Assembly (NCBI RefSeq): GCF_026427775.1 | Contig: NZ_CP044532.1 | Location: 1,178,001-1,242,000, forward strand | Direction: 5' to 3' | From: Arthrobacter sp. CDRTa11 | Lineage (GTDB): Bacteria; Actinomycetota; Actinomycetes; Actinomycetales; Micrococcaceae | Length of the DNA: 64,000 nt | Notes under the pieces: generated by a model | Databases searched by the model: none | Seen by the model: only the letters and a program-made list of their open reading frames with translations | What the model was told of the DNA's origin: nothing | Shown: positions 51,325-60,436 of the stretch, in pieces | How positions within the stretch are numbered: position 1 is the stretch's first letter | Layout: each line of letters starts with the position of its first letter | Position numbers and translations under genes: made by a program

Positions 51325-51723
51325 TCAGAAGGCCAGTGCGATCAGTGCCACCAGCGCCGGGAGGGTTGCCCCCAGCGTGCCGGGGATGCTCTCACCCTTC
51401 CGCGGGTAGTGGCCCAGTGCGTCTGCCAGCAGCATGGTGGACCCGCCCAGCACCATGTTGGCGCAGCAATAGATGACCAGGGTGTAGCCCACCACCGCGT
51501 AGCCCATGTTGACGGCCACCACCCCGGCGATGACACCCAGCCCGATCAGGAGGTTGCGGAACCCTGTGGGGATGGCCCACATCATGACGGCAGGCACGTT
51601 CTGCGGCGGAGTGCTGAGGAATTTCTGCGCCCACGGCTGGTGCATCAGGAAGCTCTCCAGCGGAAACACGGCGATGTGGATCAGTGCGGCCAGCACCGCG
51701 AAAACCTGGGTTACAGCATTCAT
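51325..51723 (-). CDS. DUF1304 membrane protein
   Basis: 132 residues with four hydrophobic segments (VFAVLAALIHIAVFPLESFL, NLLIGLGVIAGVVAVNMGYA VVGYTLVIYCCANM, ATLPALVALIALAF). MNAVTQVFAVLAALIHIAVF, with the conserved H, and the Cys-Cys-Ala segment are typical DUF1304. Function unknown. No ribosome site precedes ATG 51723. Confidence 0.82.
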   Translation of the reverse strand: MNAVTQVFAVLAALIHIAVFPLESFLMHQPWAQKFLSTPPQNVPAVMMWAIPTGFRNLLIGLGVIAGVVAVNMGYAVVGYTLVIYCCANMVLGGSTMLLADALGHYPRKGESIPGTLGATLPALVALIALAF

Positions 51724-51842
51724 GGGGGAAACGTACGACGCCGGCACGGGCCGCCGCGATCCCCTCAGCAGGGGTTTCGCTTGCTTCGGAATTCCCCAGT
51801 TTGGGGGATTGCGGTCCGGTCCGCGGATCGGATACTGGAGGT

Positions 51843-52880
51843 ATGTGGGAGGAGCGGGCTGAGCGTGCCCGGCGGGAGATTGCGGCCCTGGCCACCAGCG
51901 GACTGGACATGGCTGATCTCTACGCGTCGGCCATGGCTATTGTCCGGCAAACGGTGCCGTTCGAGCAGGCCTGCTGGGCCGGCGTCGACCCGGATTCTTT
52001 GGGCATGACGTCCGTCACCAACTGGCGCCCGTGGCCGGTGACGGACGAGTACGCCGCCCGCTTCGCGGAGTCCGAATACACCGGCCGGGAACCCAACACC
52101 TTTGCCGAGCTGCTGCGCCGGCCGCAGCCCGTCGCGAGGATCTCCGATGCGCCACACCGGGAAGTAGTCCGCAGCGTGCGGATCAACGACCTGCTGCTGC
52201 CGCTAGGCCTTGACCATGAGCTGCGCGCGGCCTTCCGTGTGGACGACGCGTGCTGGGGGGTGGGCAGCCTCTTCCGCGAGGCGGGGCACGATTTCTCCGA
52301 CCGTGAGGTGGAATTCCTGGGCGCCGTGGCGTCCACCCTGGCCGCCGCCAGCCGGGTGGCGGTGCGGGCAGCGCATCAGGCCCGGCCAGCCGCCGTCGGG
52401 CCCGTGATTGTCCTGGCAGGCCCGCACGGTGAACTGCAGGCGGCTACTCCCGCGGCCACGTCCTGGCTGGCCGAGCTGGAGGACGCGGCGCCCGGCCGCT
52501 TCAGCATGACGCTGTACACGGTGGTGGCGCAGGCGCACGCGGCGCCGTCGGGAACCGCCCGGGCCAGGATGCGCGACGCCGGCGGCAGCTGGGTGGTGCT
52601 GCAGGCCAGCCGCCTCATCACGGGCGATGACCCCGAACAGATGGTGGTCACCGTGGAGCCCGCCACCACTCACGGCCTGGTCAGCCTGCTGCTCGCTGCC
52701 TACGGGGCCACCGTCCGCGAGCGGGACGTCTGCCTGGAAGTCCTGTCGGGAAGTACGACGGCAGAGATCGGGCGGCATCTATTCATCTCACCGCACACCG
52801 TGCACGACCACCTGAAGGCGCTCTTCGCCAAGGTGGGCGTGGGCAGCCGGGGAGAGCTTGTGGCGAAGCTGCTTGTGTGA
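51843..52880 (+). CDS. LuxR family regulator with GAF-like sensor domain
   Basis: 345 residues: an N-terminal GAF-like sensory region (MWEERAERARREIAALATSG LDMADLYASAMAIVRQTVPF EQACWAGVD) and a C-terminal LuxR helix-turn-helix (YGATVRERDVCLEVLSGSTT AEIGRHLFISPHTVHDHLKA LFAKVGV). GATACT ends 6 nt before the ATG, suggesting a leaderless mRNA. It is divergent from DUF1304 and lies in the segment between the 20-bp repeats. Confidence 0.88.
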   Translation: MWEERAERARREIAALATSGLDMADLYASAMAIVRQTVPFEQACWAGVDPDSLGMTSVTNWRPWPVTDEYAARFAESEYTGREPNTFAELLRRPQPVARISDAPHREVVRSVRINDLLLPLGLDHELRAAFRVDDACWGVGSLFREAGHDFSDREVEFLGAVASTLAAASRVAVRAAHQARPAAVGPVIVLAGPHGELQAATPAATSWLAELEDAAPGRFSMTLYTVVAQAHAAPSGTARARMRDAGGSWVVLQASRLITGDDPEQMVVTVEPATTHGLVSLLLAAYGATVRERDVCLEVLSGSTTAEIGRHLFISPHTVHDHLKALFAKVGVGSRGELVAKLLV

Positions 52881-52907
52881 AAATCCTGGGCCTACACCTT
52901 AGCCCGT

Positions 52908-52927
52908 GCTCAATCAGGCCTGCTGAT
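52908..52927. repeat. 20-bp direct repeat, copy 2
   Basis: Identical to 51276-51295 (GCTCAATCAGGCCTGCTGAT). This copy is intergenic, downstream of luxR. It could be the original 3' end of the pseudoenzyme gene or an attachment-like site. Confidence 0.85.
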
Positions 52928-53020
52928 TTCCTACAGGGGCACTGCCTTCGGCGGGAGTACCCGCCTACGATTGGAATTGCTGGGAACCTATTGGATGCGT
53001 CCTGAAAACAGGAGGGCAGC

Positions 53021-53683
53021 ATGGACCAGCTAATTGAAATCCCCGGAGACAGGACAGCCTCGCGCCTCGCGTACGCAGCCGCGGCGACGGGCGCCATAGG
53101 CGTAGTAACGCTGGGCGCTATGTTTGCGGTCGAAGTTCCGCGTGGCGGGCCATTTGTATTTGGCACCATCAATGACGCCACCGGCGCGGTGTTCAACGCT
53201 GTGGTCATCCCGGTCATCCTGCAAGTCCACCGCCGGGTGCCGCCCGCGCCGTGGACGGAGCCGATCAAATGGGTCACCGTTTCTTCCTGTGCGGCGGGCG
53301 CGGCGAGTTCGGCCCTGCTGGTCTTCAAAGTCCTGGACTTCAACTCCTCCACGGCCATCTCGATAGCCTCCATTACGCTGCAGGGCGCCTGGTTCTACTT
53401 GATCCATAACCGGCTTCAGAAGGTGGATGAGTATCCCCGCACGCTTTCAAGGCTGGGACGGGCCATCGGCGGTGCGATGCTGGTCGGGCTGCCGATTGCG
53501 GGCATAGGCTACGCGTCGCAGGGTCCGGAGTGGCTGCGGACGGCGCTCATGGGGGCAGGAACTGCAGTGGGTGCCGCAGCCTGGGTGGCCTGGCCGTACT
53601 GGTATTTCCGCGCCGGACGGTATTTTTCCCACAAACTGCACCACGATGCTGCACCCGCAACTTTCCCCAAGGCGGCCGGCTGA
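53021..53683 (+). CDS. Integral membrane protein, unknown function
   Basis: 220 residues with six apparent membrane segments, start MDQLIEIPGDRTASRLAYAA and AGGAGG upstream. A conserved-looking FGTINDATGAVFNAVVIPVI suggests a DUF family, but I cannot name it. It stands downstream of the repeat-bounded segment. Confidence 0.7.
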   Translation: MDQLIEIPGDRTASRLAYAAAATGAIGVVTLGAMFAVEVPRGGPFVFGTINDATGAVFNAVVIPVILQVHRRVPPAPWTEPIKWVTVSSCAAGAASSALLVFKVLDFNSSTAISIASITLQGAWFYLIHNRLQKVDEYPRTLSRLGRAIGGAMLVGLPIAGIGYASQGPEWLRTALMGAGTAVGAAAWVAWPYWYFRAGRYFSHKLHHDAAPATFPKAAG

Positions 53684-53984
53684 CGGGTAGCTTCCGCTGC
53701 GGTTACGCGGGCCGGGGTTGGGCAGTGACACCTCCGCTCTATGGAGGGCAAGTTGCACAATGCCCTAAACCGACCACTCTTGCAATGCAGGTAGAAAACC
53801 TAAAGGCGCCACGAAATATCAGGATCCGCTCAAGAAAGCCCGAATGTTGAGCGAGGATTCACCCAATACCGCGGCATGGAGGGGCAAAACAAATAAGCTC
53901 ATTCTCGTCGAGGTCACTGCTGACACCGGGCGCGCTGGCTGAAATCGAATTTCGAACACATTAATCAAAATTTGGGGGAAATAT
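53684..53984. other. 301-bp intergenic region
   Basis: No gene seen. Near 53730-53746 CCTCC and GGAGG flank a 7-nt loop (weak hairpin). TCGAATTTCGAA occurs near 53947 but its arm spacing does not fit an SOS box. The sequence before 53985 is AT-rich and should hold that gene's promoter. Confidence 0.4.
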
Positions 53985-54839
53985 ATGTCACACCAACAGG
54001 GTTATCAGCAAGCGGCACCTGGGCAGCCTGGGCAAATGTATATCGCGCAGCCGGGTTATGGGCCGCCAACGCAGATGCTCCCGCCCCAGCCGACGAAGGC
54101 GAAAAAGCAGTTGAACGTGGTCGGGCTGATCGCGCTCATCGCAGCGGTGCTCGGCTTCATTTTCGCCTGTACCCCAGGAGCACTCATCGTTGGCTGGATT
54201 CTCCTGCCGATCGCATTTGTTCTGGCTCTCGTTTCCCTGTTTCTCAAGGACAAAGCTAAGTGGATGGGCGTCACTGCACTGATCGCCTCCATCGTTGGAA
54301 CGATCGTCGGGTTCATGGTGTTCTTTGCCGCGGTGGGGACGTCGCTCGACAACGCTTTGGGCAGTGGCGACATCAAAGTTTCAGGATTGCAAGGCACGGC
54401 AGCAGAAGCTGGAACACGCGAGAACCCGTCGCCGATAGGCTCCGTCATCGAATCCGATGACTGGCGGGTCGTGATCAACTCGGTCACCCTCGCGGCGTCG
54501 GATGCCGTTGTTGCCGCGAACCAATTCAACGAGCGGCCGACTGAGGGGTCGGAGTACATCATGGTGAACTATTCCGCCACCTATATCGGCGATGACCCTG
54601 ATGGACAAATGGCTGCATTCGTCTCTGTCGAATACGTCACTGCAAACGGAACCACGGTGAATGGACTCGACAAGCTTGTGGTCGCACCGGAGCCCATTGA
54701 CACCACGAGCGCGCTCTACAAGGACGGCACCGCAACAGGCAACAAAGCCATCGAAGTGCCCACCGCTACTGCAGGCCAAGGCGTCCTCGCCGTCAGGCCC
54801 GGCATGTTCGGTGACAAGGTTTTCGTCGCCGTTCAGTAA
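53985..54839 (+). CDS. DUF4190/DUF4352-type membrane protein
   Basis: 284 residues. A Gln/Pro/Gly-rich cytosolic N-terminus (MSHQQGYQQAAPGQPGQMYI AQPGYGPPTQ) precedes two to three membrane helices (LNVVGLIALIAAVLGFIFAC T, ALIVGWILLPIAFVLALVSL F, WMGVTALIASIVGTIVGFMV FFAAVG), then an extracytoplasmic DUF4352-like immunoglobulin domain (ENPSPIGSVIESDDWRVVIN, GSEYIMVNYSATYIGDDPDG). Secreted-side function unknown. GGGGGAAA precedes the ATG. Confidence 0.8.
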   Translation: MSHQQGYQQAAPGQPGQMYIAQPGYGPPTQMLPPQPTKAKKQLNVVGLIALIAAVLGFIFACTPGALIVGWILLPIAFVLALVSLFLKDKAKWMGVTALIASIVGTIVGFMVFFAAVGTSLDNALGSGDIKVSGLQGTAAEAGTRENPSPIGSVIESDDWRVVINSVTLAASDAVVAANQFNERPTEGSEYIMVNYSATYIGDDPDGQMAAFVSVEYVTANGTTVNGLDKLVVAPEPIDTTSALYKDGTATGNKAIEVPTATAGQGVLAVRPGMFGDKVFVAVQ

Positions 54840-54853
54840 CACTTAAGGGAAGT

Positions 54854-54889
54854 CGGCAAAGCCCCCGGAGCATTGCGGGGGCTTTGCCG
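54854..54889. terminator. Bidirectional terminator hairpin
   Basis: CGGCAAAGCCCCC and GGGGGCTTTGCCG pair over 13 bp around a 10-nt loop, between the convergent genes ending at 54839 and 54896. Confidence 0.88.
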
Positions 54890-54895
54890 TGTGAC

Positions 54896-56134
54896 CTACC
54901 GTGTGCCCTGGGTTTCCTTAATGGGCCGCGGGCTCTTCCACACGGATTCGCGGGGACCTGGAGGGTAGGCTGCCTGCTTGCCGGCGATGGTGACCAGCAG
55001 CGCCGCGATGACGGGGAGTGCCGCCGCGGCCGGGACCAGCAGCGGTCCGGCCACCACCAGGGCGGCGGAGCCGTAGAGGGCACCGATGGTGATGCCCAGC
55101 TGGATGGTCAGGACCGTGAGGCCGTTGGCGGCGTCCTTGTTTTCGCGGCCGGCCCGGAGGATGGCTGACTGGTTGTAGATGCCGATGGCTCCCAGTCCGG
55201 CGCCCCAAATGGTGACGAGCATCAGGGCAAACGGAAGGCTGCCCCCCACGAACGGCAACAGGAGCATCGAGACGGCGATTGCCGCCGTCGTGATCAGGAT
55301 GGAACGGCGGGGATGCGAATCCACGGTGAGGCCCGCGATCCAGATGCCCACCAGGCCGGAGACGCCCAGGACCGTGAGCGAGAGGCTGATGGCGTAGTCG
55401 GGGAGGCCGGCGCCGCGGATGTACGGGGCGATGTAGGTGAAGAGTGCGAAGTGGGCCATGACCATCAGCGGCCACGCAATGGCCACGGACTTCACGCCTG
55501 GCTGGGCGATTGCCTTGCGGAGTGAGGGGCGGGCTTCGCCGGCGGCGCGCCGGGCGGACGGGAGCAGCCAGAAGGCCAGGGCGGCGAGCAGCAGACCGAA
55601 GCCGGCCAGGAACAGGAACGACGCGCGCCACCCGAGGAAGCCGCCCAGCGCGGTTCCGATGGGGGCGCCGATGGCCAGGCCCAGGCTGTTGCCGCTGAAG
55701 ACCAAGGCCAGGGCCTTACCCACTTTGTCGGCCGGGACCACGCGTGCGATGTATGGGGCCATGGTGGTCCAGAGCAGTCCGTGGGCCAGGCCGCCCACCA
55801 GCCTGGCGATCATCGCCGCGGTGAAGTTGGGTGCAAGGCCCACCAGGGCGTTGCTGAGGGCGAACGTCAGGACGAGCGCCACGAGCAGCGGCCGCCGCGG
55901 CACCTTGCCCAGCAGCCGGGCGGCGGGCACCACCGTGATGACGATGACGGCGGCGTAAGCGGCGGCGAGGTACCCGGCCACCGGCTCGGACACGTTCAGG
56001 CCGGTGCTGATCTGGGGGAGCAGGCCGGAGGGGAGGAGTTCGGTAGTGATGGCGGTAAAGGCGATGGTGGCCAAAACCATCATGGCGGCCAGCGGGAAAC
56101 GCTGGGTTGCCGGCGCGGAAATCGCGGAGGACAT
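54896..56134 (-). CDS. AraJ/Cmx-type MFS efflux transporter
   Basis: 412 residues, twelve membrane segments. MVLATIAFTAITTELLPSGL LPQISTGLNVSEPVAGYLAA AYAAVIVITVV and GGLAHGLLWTTMAPYIARVV are typical of the AraJ/NepI/Cmx branch of drug-proton antiporters. It is the intact counterpart of the pseudogene at 19603. Regulated by an unseen neighbour; no repressor is adjacent. Confidence 0.92.
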   Translation of the reverse strand: MSSAISAPATQRFPLAAMMVLATIAFTAITTELLPSGLLPQISTGLNVSEPVAGYLAAAYAAVIVITVVPAARLLGKVPRRPLLVALVLTFALSNALVGLAPNFTAAMIARLVGGLAHGLLWTTMAPYIARVVPADKVGKALALVFSGNSLGLAIGAPIGTALGGFLGWRASFLFLAGFGLLLAALAFWLLPSARRAAGEARPSLRKAIAQPGVKSVAIAWPLMVMAHFALFTYIAPYIRGAGLPDYAISLSLTVLGVSGLVGIWIAGLTVDSHPRRSILITTAAIAVSMLLLPFVGGSLPFALMLVTIWGAGLGAIGIYNQSAILRAGRENKDAANGLTVLTIQLGITIGALYGSAALVVAGPLLVPAAAALPVIAALLVTIAGKQAAYPPGPRESVWKSPRPIKETQGTR

Positions 56135-56298
56135 GAGGGGGTGTTTCCATTCAAGGGGGAGGGGCGGAACCGGGCTCGGCGGCCGAACAATTCCTCCACC
56201 AATTTTACCGGATTAAAGAGGTGTTCTTCCGCCACATTGGCCGTGAGCAGCGACACTTAGAAGACGCCGCAGGAAACACCGATCCGTCAGGGGGAGCC

Positions 56299-56733
56299 AT
56301 GGCTCACGCCGAGAACCAGACCACCATCAACCGCCCGCCGGAGGACGTCTACGCCTTTCTCGCGGACGGGCTGAACAACCCTGCCTGGCGGTCAGGGGTC
56401 CAGGCCATTTCGCTGAAGAGCGGCACAGCCGGAGCAGCTGGCGCCGTCTACCGCCAGACCCTCGCTGGTCCCGGCGGCCGGCCCATCGACGGCGACTACC
56501 GGATCACCGCTGCGGAGCCCGGCAAGCACATGGGCTTCCAGGTGGTGGCCGGACCCGCCCGGCCCGCCGGGGAGTACCACCTCAGCCCGGTGCCCGGCGG
56601 GACAAATGTCGGGTTCACCCTGGACTTCCAGCCGAAAGGTCCCATGCGGCTCCTGGCGCCGCTGATCCAGCGCACCATGGAGAAGGAAGTGGCGCAGCTG
56701 GCCAGCCTCAAGGCAGTTCTGGAAGCGCGGTAG
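56299..56733 (+). CDS. SRPBCC family protein
   Basis: 144 residues: MAHAENQTTINRPPEDVYAF LADGLNNPAWRSGVQAISLK, GDYRITAAEPGKHMGFQVVA and TMEKEVAQLASLKAVLEAR. START/polyketide-cyclase fold, ligand unknown. GGGGGA precedes the ATG at 56299. Confidence 0.88.
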   Translation: MAHAENQTTINRPPEDVYAFLADGLNNPAWRSGVQAISLKSGTAGAAGAVYRQTLAGPGGRPIDGDYRITAAEPGKHMGFQVVAGPARPAGEYHLSPVPGGTNVGFTLDFQPKGPMRLLAPLIQRTMEKEVAQLASLKAVLEAR

Positions 56734-56875
56734 CGGTCATGAGAGCAAGACCGAACCGTTGCTGCTTGAGCATACCGAAGCCCTCCCCTGACCGCGCTCT
56801 GGGGAGTAGATTGTCCCCGGGCTCACTGCCGCGCGGCATAACCAGACTTCGGAACCAGTCAAATGGGGGACAACC

Positions 56876-57550
56876 ATGACAATCTCCAGTGCATTTGAAG
56901 AAATTCCCGACGAAGCAGCGCGCACGTACTTGCAGCGCTATTACGGGCTCGGCGAGTGGGAAGGTAAGGAGTTCACAGGCGCCCACTTCGATACATTTGG
57001 CATCAACGAGCCCAACGCTTTGACCGCGGACGATCTGATAGCTGTAGCCTGCTTGTCCAAACACGTACCGGCACGGGCCGCGTTAGGGCTGCTTGGTGAT
57101 TACTCCAGCAAGATCACAACTCTTCTCGGATACATTCCGCCTGACCTGTCCATTGAAGACATCCCCTTCGACGAACACGACCGATACTTTGGCGATGAAA
57201 CGCCGCCGCTGCGTCTTTGGCGGCTCCTTCGAAGGCATGAGAGCACTCGCTGGGGCATTGGAGCCACGACGGCAAGCAAGCTCATGGCCCGCAAGCGTCC
57301 CGGGTTGATCCCCATTTACGATTCTGTTGTTGCCGGGCTTACAGGTTTCAACAATTCGGACGGGACCTGGCGGGCATGGCACCACGCATTTGCCACAGAC
57401 GGTGACCTTGTCAGACGGCTGGAGACCTTGCGCTCGACAACCGGGCTGCACGGCCTCTCACTCCTTCGGATTCTCGACGTGGTGCTCTGGATGCATGGGA
57501 GTCAAGGATCGGTCGGTCCGGAGAGCGTCGATGAGCCGGATGAAGGCTGA
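56876..57550 (+). CDS. DUF6308 family protein
   Basis: 224 residues. WGIGATTASKLMARKRPGLI PIYDSVV and LHGLSLLRILDVVLWMHG match the DUF6308 family, helical proteins reminiscent of helix-hairpin-helix DNA-glycosylase-like folds, with unknown activity. GGGGGACAACC precedes the ATG. No partner gene is seen. Confidence 0.78.
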   Translation: MTISSAFEEIPDEAARTYLQRYYGLGEWEGKEFTGAHFDTFGINEPNALTADDLIAVACLSKHVPARAALGLLGDYSSKITTLLGYIPPDLSIEDIPFDEHDRYFGDETPPLRLWRLLRRHESTRWGIGATTASKLMARKRPGLIPIYDSVVAGLTGFNNSDGTWRAWHHAFATDGDLVRRLETLRSTTGLHGLSLLRILDVVLWMHGSQGSVGPESVDEPDEG

Positions 57551-57618
57551 CGGTGAGCCGGGCTCGGTGCAGCGCCTCCATCATGGGTTGGCTGCTTGCC
57601 TGACCTGCCGCTCCCCGG

Positions 57619-57942
57619 CTACCCGGCGGAGCGGCGGTTGCGGGCCTGCTTCACCAGCCGGATAAAGCCGAAGACGAAGACGGCCTCGATCAGCACCATC
57701 AGTCCCAGCAGCAGCCACTGGCCCTGGCTGATGAAGACCACCGCTCCAGTGAGGACCAGGGCGGTTCCGAGGACCAGAGCATAGACGGCGAACCCCAAGG
57801 CCACTCTTGCGCTGCGCACACCGGTGCGGAAGCCGAAGCCCAGCGGCTCTCCGCCGGGGTGTCCACCGATAAGGTCCGGCGGGGCAGGCCGCAGCCTGTG
57901 GAACTCATCCCAAGGGTCCCAGTCCTGATCGTGATAGGCCAT
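57619..57942 (-). CDS. Small membrane protein, unknown function
   Basis: 107 residues from ATG 57942 (MAYHDQDWDPWDEFHRLRPA): a Trp/Asp-rich cytosolic N-terminus, then two membrane helices (VALGFAVYALVLGTALVLTG AVVF and QWLLLGLMVLIEAVFVFGFI) and a basic C-terminus. No family recognised. Confidence 0.65.
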   Translation of the reverse strand: MAYHDQDWDPWDEFHRLRPAPPDLIGGHPGGEPLGFGFRTGVRSARVALGFAVYALVLGTALVLTGAVVFISQGQWLLLGLMVLIEAVFVFGFIRLVKQARNRRSAG

Positions 57943-58342
57943 GCCTTCATTATCCCGCCGATCCTGTGGGCACTCGCTATGTGGGAGGAAAGGCTTTGTC
58001 ACCGACGCTTAAATCAGGCGTGCAAACGATCTTTATATATCGCTTTTCCCTTATACGACCATTTGCGACGGGCTCCGATCAAGATCGGCTCAGGACTTAC
58101 TCAAAGTTGTCCCAGGATCGCCGAAGTTTCGGTGGGGCGGGCTTTCTGAGAAATAGGCTCGGCGTCGGCGCATTTGTCGAATGAAGAAGGTCCGGCTAAT
58201 TGCCGGGGCTTTATCAATGGGGGAAAGAATTGTCGAACTATGAGAGTCTTCTGGGGCCGGCACAATCTGCTCCGGGGCCAGGGCCAGGGCCGGGACCCAA
58301 ACCACCTAACAAGCCACGCGCTTCCACTTTCTTGTCGGAGGC
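57943..58342. other. 400-bp leader region before the secreted nuclease
   Basis: No gene is supported. AT-rich TTATATATCGCTTTTC lies near 58032-58047, the palindrome CCGATCAAGATCGG at 58075-58088, and a GGGCCAGGGCCAGGGCC run near 58275. The length suggests a structured 5' leader, but I cannot match it to a known riboswitch by eye. Confidence 0.4.
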
Positions 58343-59584
58343 ATGACGGCTCTCTTTATGATCCTTGGGGCCTTCACGGGCGGTCTTGGAGGTGCGCTGG
58401 TCTTCCTGGCCATCTCGGCCGCCCTGACCGGGCTCTATGTCCTTGCCACCGGACGCCGTTCCTGGGCATGGCTGCCGGCCAAGCGGAAGGCTGGAGCCAT
58501 CGCCCTGGCTGTGTCCTGTGCACTCTTTATTGCCGGCGGAGTCTCGCTGCCGCGCACACCCGCGGGAGACCTGTCGGCCGCCGCCGCTGAAAGCAACTCC
58601 TCGGCAGCCGGAGCGAAAGCGAGCGCAAGTGTCAAAGCGCCGCCGCCGCCGTCGTCCGCTCCAACTGCGCAGGCAAGCGGCGCGCCGCTTGATCCCGAGA
58701 ATCCTTACCTGGTCGCACAGGGCGTCAGCATTGCGGCTCCCAAGACTCAGCCCGCCTTCGCGACGAAGGCGATCGACCTGCTGGCCACCCTTCCCATCAA
58801 GGGCCGGGCACCCAAGACGGGCTATGACCGTGCTCTCTTCGGGCAGGCCTGGGCAGACGTCGACCGCAACGGCTGCGACACCCGGAACGACACCCTCAAG
58901 CGCGACCTGACAGCCATCACCTACACCAACAGCGTTCCGTGCAAGGTGCAGTCAGGGATGCTGGCGGACCCCTACACGGGTACCGCCATCAGTTTCCTGC
59001 GCGGGACTGCCACCAGCAGCGCCGTCCAGATTGACCATGTGGTTGCCCTCAGCGACGCCTGGCAGAAGGGCGCGCAGCAGTTGACGACAGAACAGCGTAC
59101 GGCGTTTGCCAACGATCCGCTGAACCTCCAGGCGACGGATGGCCCAACCAACATGAAAAAGGGCGACGGCGACGCCGCCACCTGGATGCCGCCCAACAAG
59201 GGCTTCCGCTGTGAGTACGTCGCCCGCCAGATTTCCGTGAAGGCCACGTACAGCCTGTGGGTCACCCAGGCGGAACACGACGCGATGGCCAGGATCCTGG
59301 CCGACTGTTCAGGCCAGCTCGCCCCAACAAACGAACAGGCCCCGGCCGCGGCACCGGCTCCAACCCCCGCACCTCAGCCGGCCCCCGTGGTGGCGGCTCC
59401 CGTTGCTCCGGCACCGGTTGTTCCTGCACCTGCACTTGCACCTGCCCCTGCGGCGCCGGCTGCTGTCTACTACGCCAACTGCACGGCAGCCAAGGCTGCC
59501 GGGGCCGCGCCGATCTATGCCGGGCAAGCCGGCTACCGGCCCGCGCTTGACCGCGATTCCGACGGCGTGGCCTGCGAGAGCTAG
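58343..59584 (+). CDS. Secreted or anchored GmrSD-type HNH nuclease with excalibur domain
   Basis: 413 residues. Two N-terminal membrane helices (about 4-35 and 50-66), a linker, then the GmrSD/DUF1524 HNH nuclease domain: GYDRALFGQAWADVDRNGCD TRNDTLKRDL, VQIDHVVALSDAW (Asp231, His232), NDPLNLQATDGPTNMKKGD (Asn261, Asn270). A Pro/Ala linker ends in an excalibur Ca-binding domain (GYRPALDRDSDGVACES). SD CGGAGG. An extracytoplasmic nuclease is implied. Confidence 0.9.
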   Translation: MTALFMILGAFTGGLGGALVFLAISAALTGLYVLATGRRSWAWLPAKRKAGAIALAVSCALFIAGGVSLPRTPAGDLSAAAAESNSSAAGAKASASVKAPPPPSSAPTAQASGAPLDPENPYLVAQGVSIAAPKTQPAFATKAIDLLATLPIKGRAPKTGYDRALFGQAWADVDRNGCDTRNDTLKRDLTAITYTNSVPCKVQSGMLADPYTGTAISFLRGTATSSAVQIDHVVALSDAWQKGAQQLTTEQRTAFANDPLNLQATDGPTNMKKGDGDAATWMPPNKGFRCEYVARQISVKATYSLWVTQAEHDAMARILADCSGQLAPTNEQAPAAAPAPTPAPQPAPVVAAPVAPAPVVPAPALAPAPAAPAAVYYANCTAAKAAGAAPIYAGQAGYRPALDRDSDGVACES

Positions 59585-59625
59585 CCAAACCTCATCACTC
59601 CAAGTTCAAATTCCTAGGGGGAAAA

Positions 59626-60309
59626 ATGAAAAAGACACTGACTTTAGTTGTGCTGACCGGCCTCATGCTGACAGGCTGCGGTGGCAAGCAGACGGCGGCA
59701 CCGCCGTCAGAAACTGCAACCGCTGTTTCCGTGGCTGTAGATGCTGTCACGGTTCCACATGTGACGGGCCTGGCGCTGGATAAGGCCACGGATCAACTGG
59801 AAGATCTTGGGTTCAAGGTCGAGGCTGTGGACGCCGTCGCCGGCAAGTCGATCATTGTGGAGAAGAACTGGCAGGTGACCTCCCAAGACCCCACAGGAAG
59901 TACCCAAGCGGCAAAGGGTTCCACGGTCCACCTCGGCGTCAAACACCTTGATGAGATAGCAGCTGAAAAGGCAGCCGCTGAAAAGGCGGCCGCCGAAGTA
60001 GCTGCGGCTGAGAAGGCCGCTGCGGACAAGGCAGCAGCTGATCTGGCTGCCACGCAGCTGGCAGCCGAACAGGCCGCGGCCCAGAAGGCTGCTGCCGATC
60101 AGGCGGCGGCCCAGCAGGCTGCAGCACAGCAGGCTGCCAAACAAGCACCTGCACCCGCTCCGGCTCCCGTTGCTCCGGCTCCCGCCGCCGCATACTACGG
60201 CAGCTGTGCTGACGCCAAGGCCGCCGGTGCGGCGCCGCTCTTTGCCGGGCAGGCCGGCTACCGGCCAGCCCTGGACCGGGATAAAGACGGCGTTGCCTGT
60301 GAAAGTTAG
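59626..60309 (+). CDS. PASTA lipoprotein with coiled coil and excalibur domain
   Basis: 227 residues. Lipobox LTGC; a PASTA domain (about 40-108: VPHVTGLALDKATDQLEDLG FKVEAVDAV and GSTVHLGVK); an Ala/Glu/Lys coiled coil (EKAAAEKAAAEVAAAEKAAA); a Pro/Ala hinge; and an excalibur domain nearly identical to that of the upstream nuclease (GYRPALDRDKDGVACES). PASTA binds cell-wall muropeptides. It is 41 bp after the nuclease gene and likely acts with it at the wall. Confidence 0.88.
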   Translation: MKKTLTLVVLTGLMLTGCGGKQTAAPPSETATAVSVAVDAVTVPHVTGLALDKATDQLEDLGFKVEAVDAVAGKSIIVEKNWQVTSQDPTGSTQAAKGSTVHLGVKHLDEIAAEKAAAEKAAAEVAAAEKAAADKAAADLAATQLAAEQAAAQKAAADQAAAQQAAAQQAAKQAPAPAPAPVAPAPAAAYYGSCADAKAAGAAPLFAGQAGYRPALDRDKDGVACES

Positions 60310-60342
60310 CCGCCACCTTACCTAGAGGTTGAAGTGCTGCGG

Positions 60343-60364
60343 AAACCTTCTCTGTGGAAGGTTT
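60343..60364. terminator. Weak hairpin downstream of the lipoprotein gene
   Basis: AAACCTTC and GAAGGTTT pair over 8 bp around TCTGTG and are followed by TTCG, between the lipoprotein stop (60309) and the convergent gene end (60437). A modest terminator candidate. Confidence 0.55.
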
Positions 60365-60436
60365 TCGTGGCACTTCTGCTGCTTAACGCCCCTCTGACGC
60401 CAGCGCAACGCCACCATCGCCGGGGAACCGGGCTGC

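Noticed and set aside
53940..53960. Second SOS box near TCGAATTTCGAA
   Set aside because: The spacing between arms is 2, not 4, and the flanks do not match.
57943..58342. c-di-AMP-type riboswitch before the secreted nuclease
   Set aside because: The leader is long and the gene is of a type often controlled so, but I could not build the conserved helices from the sequence.
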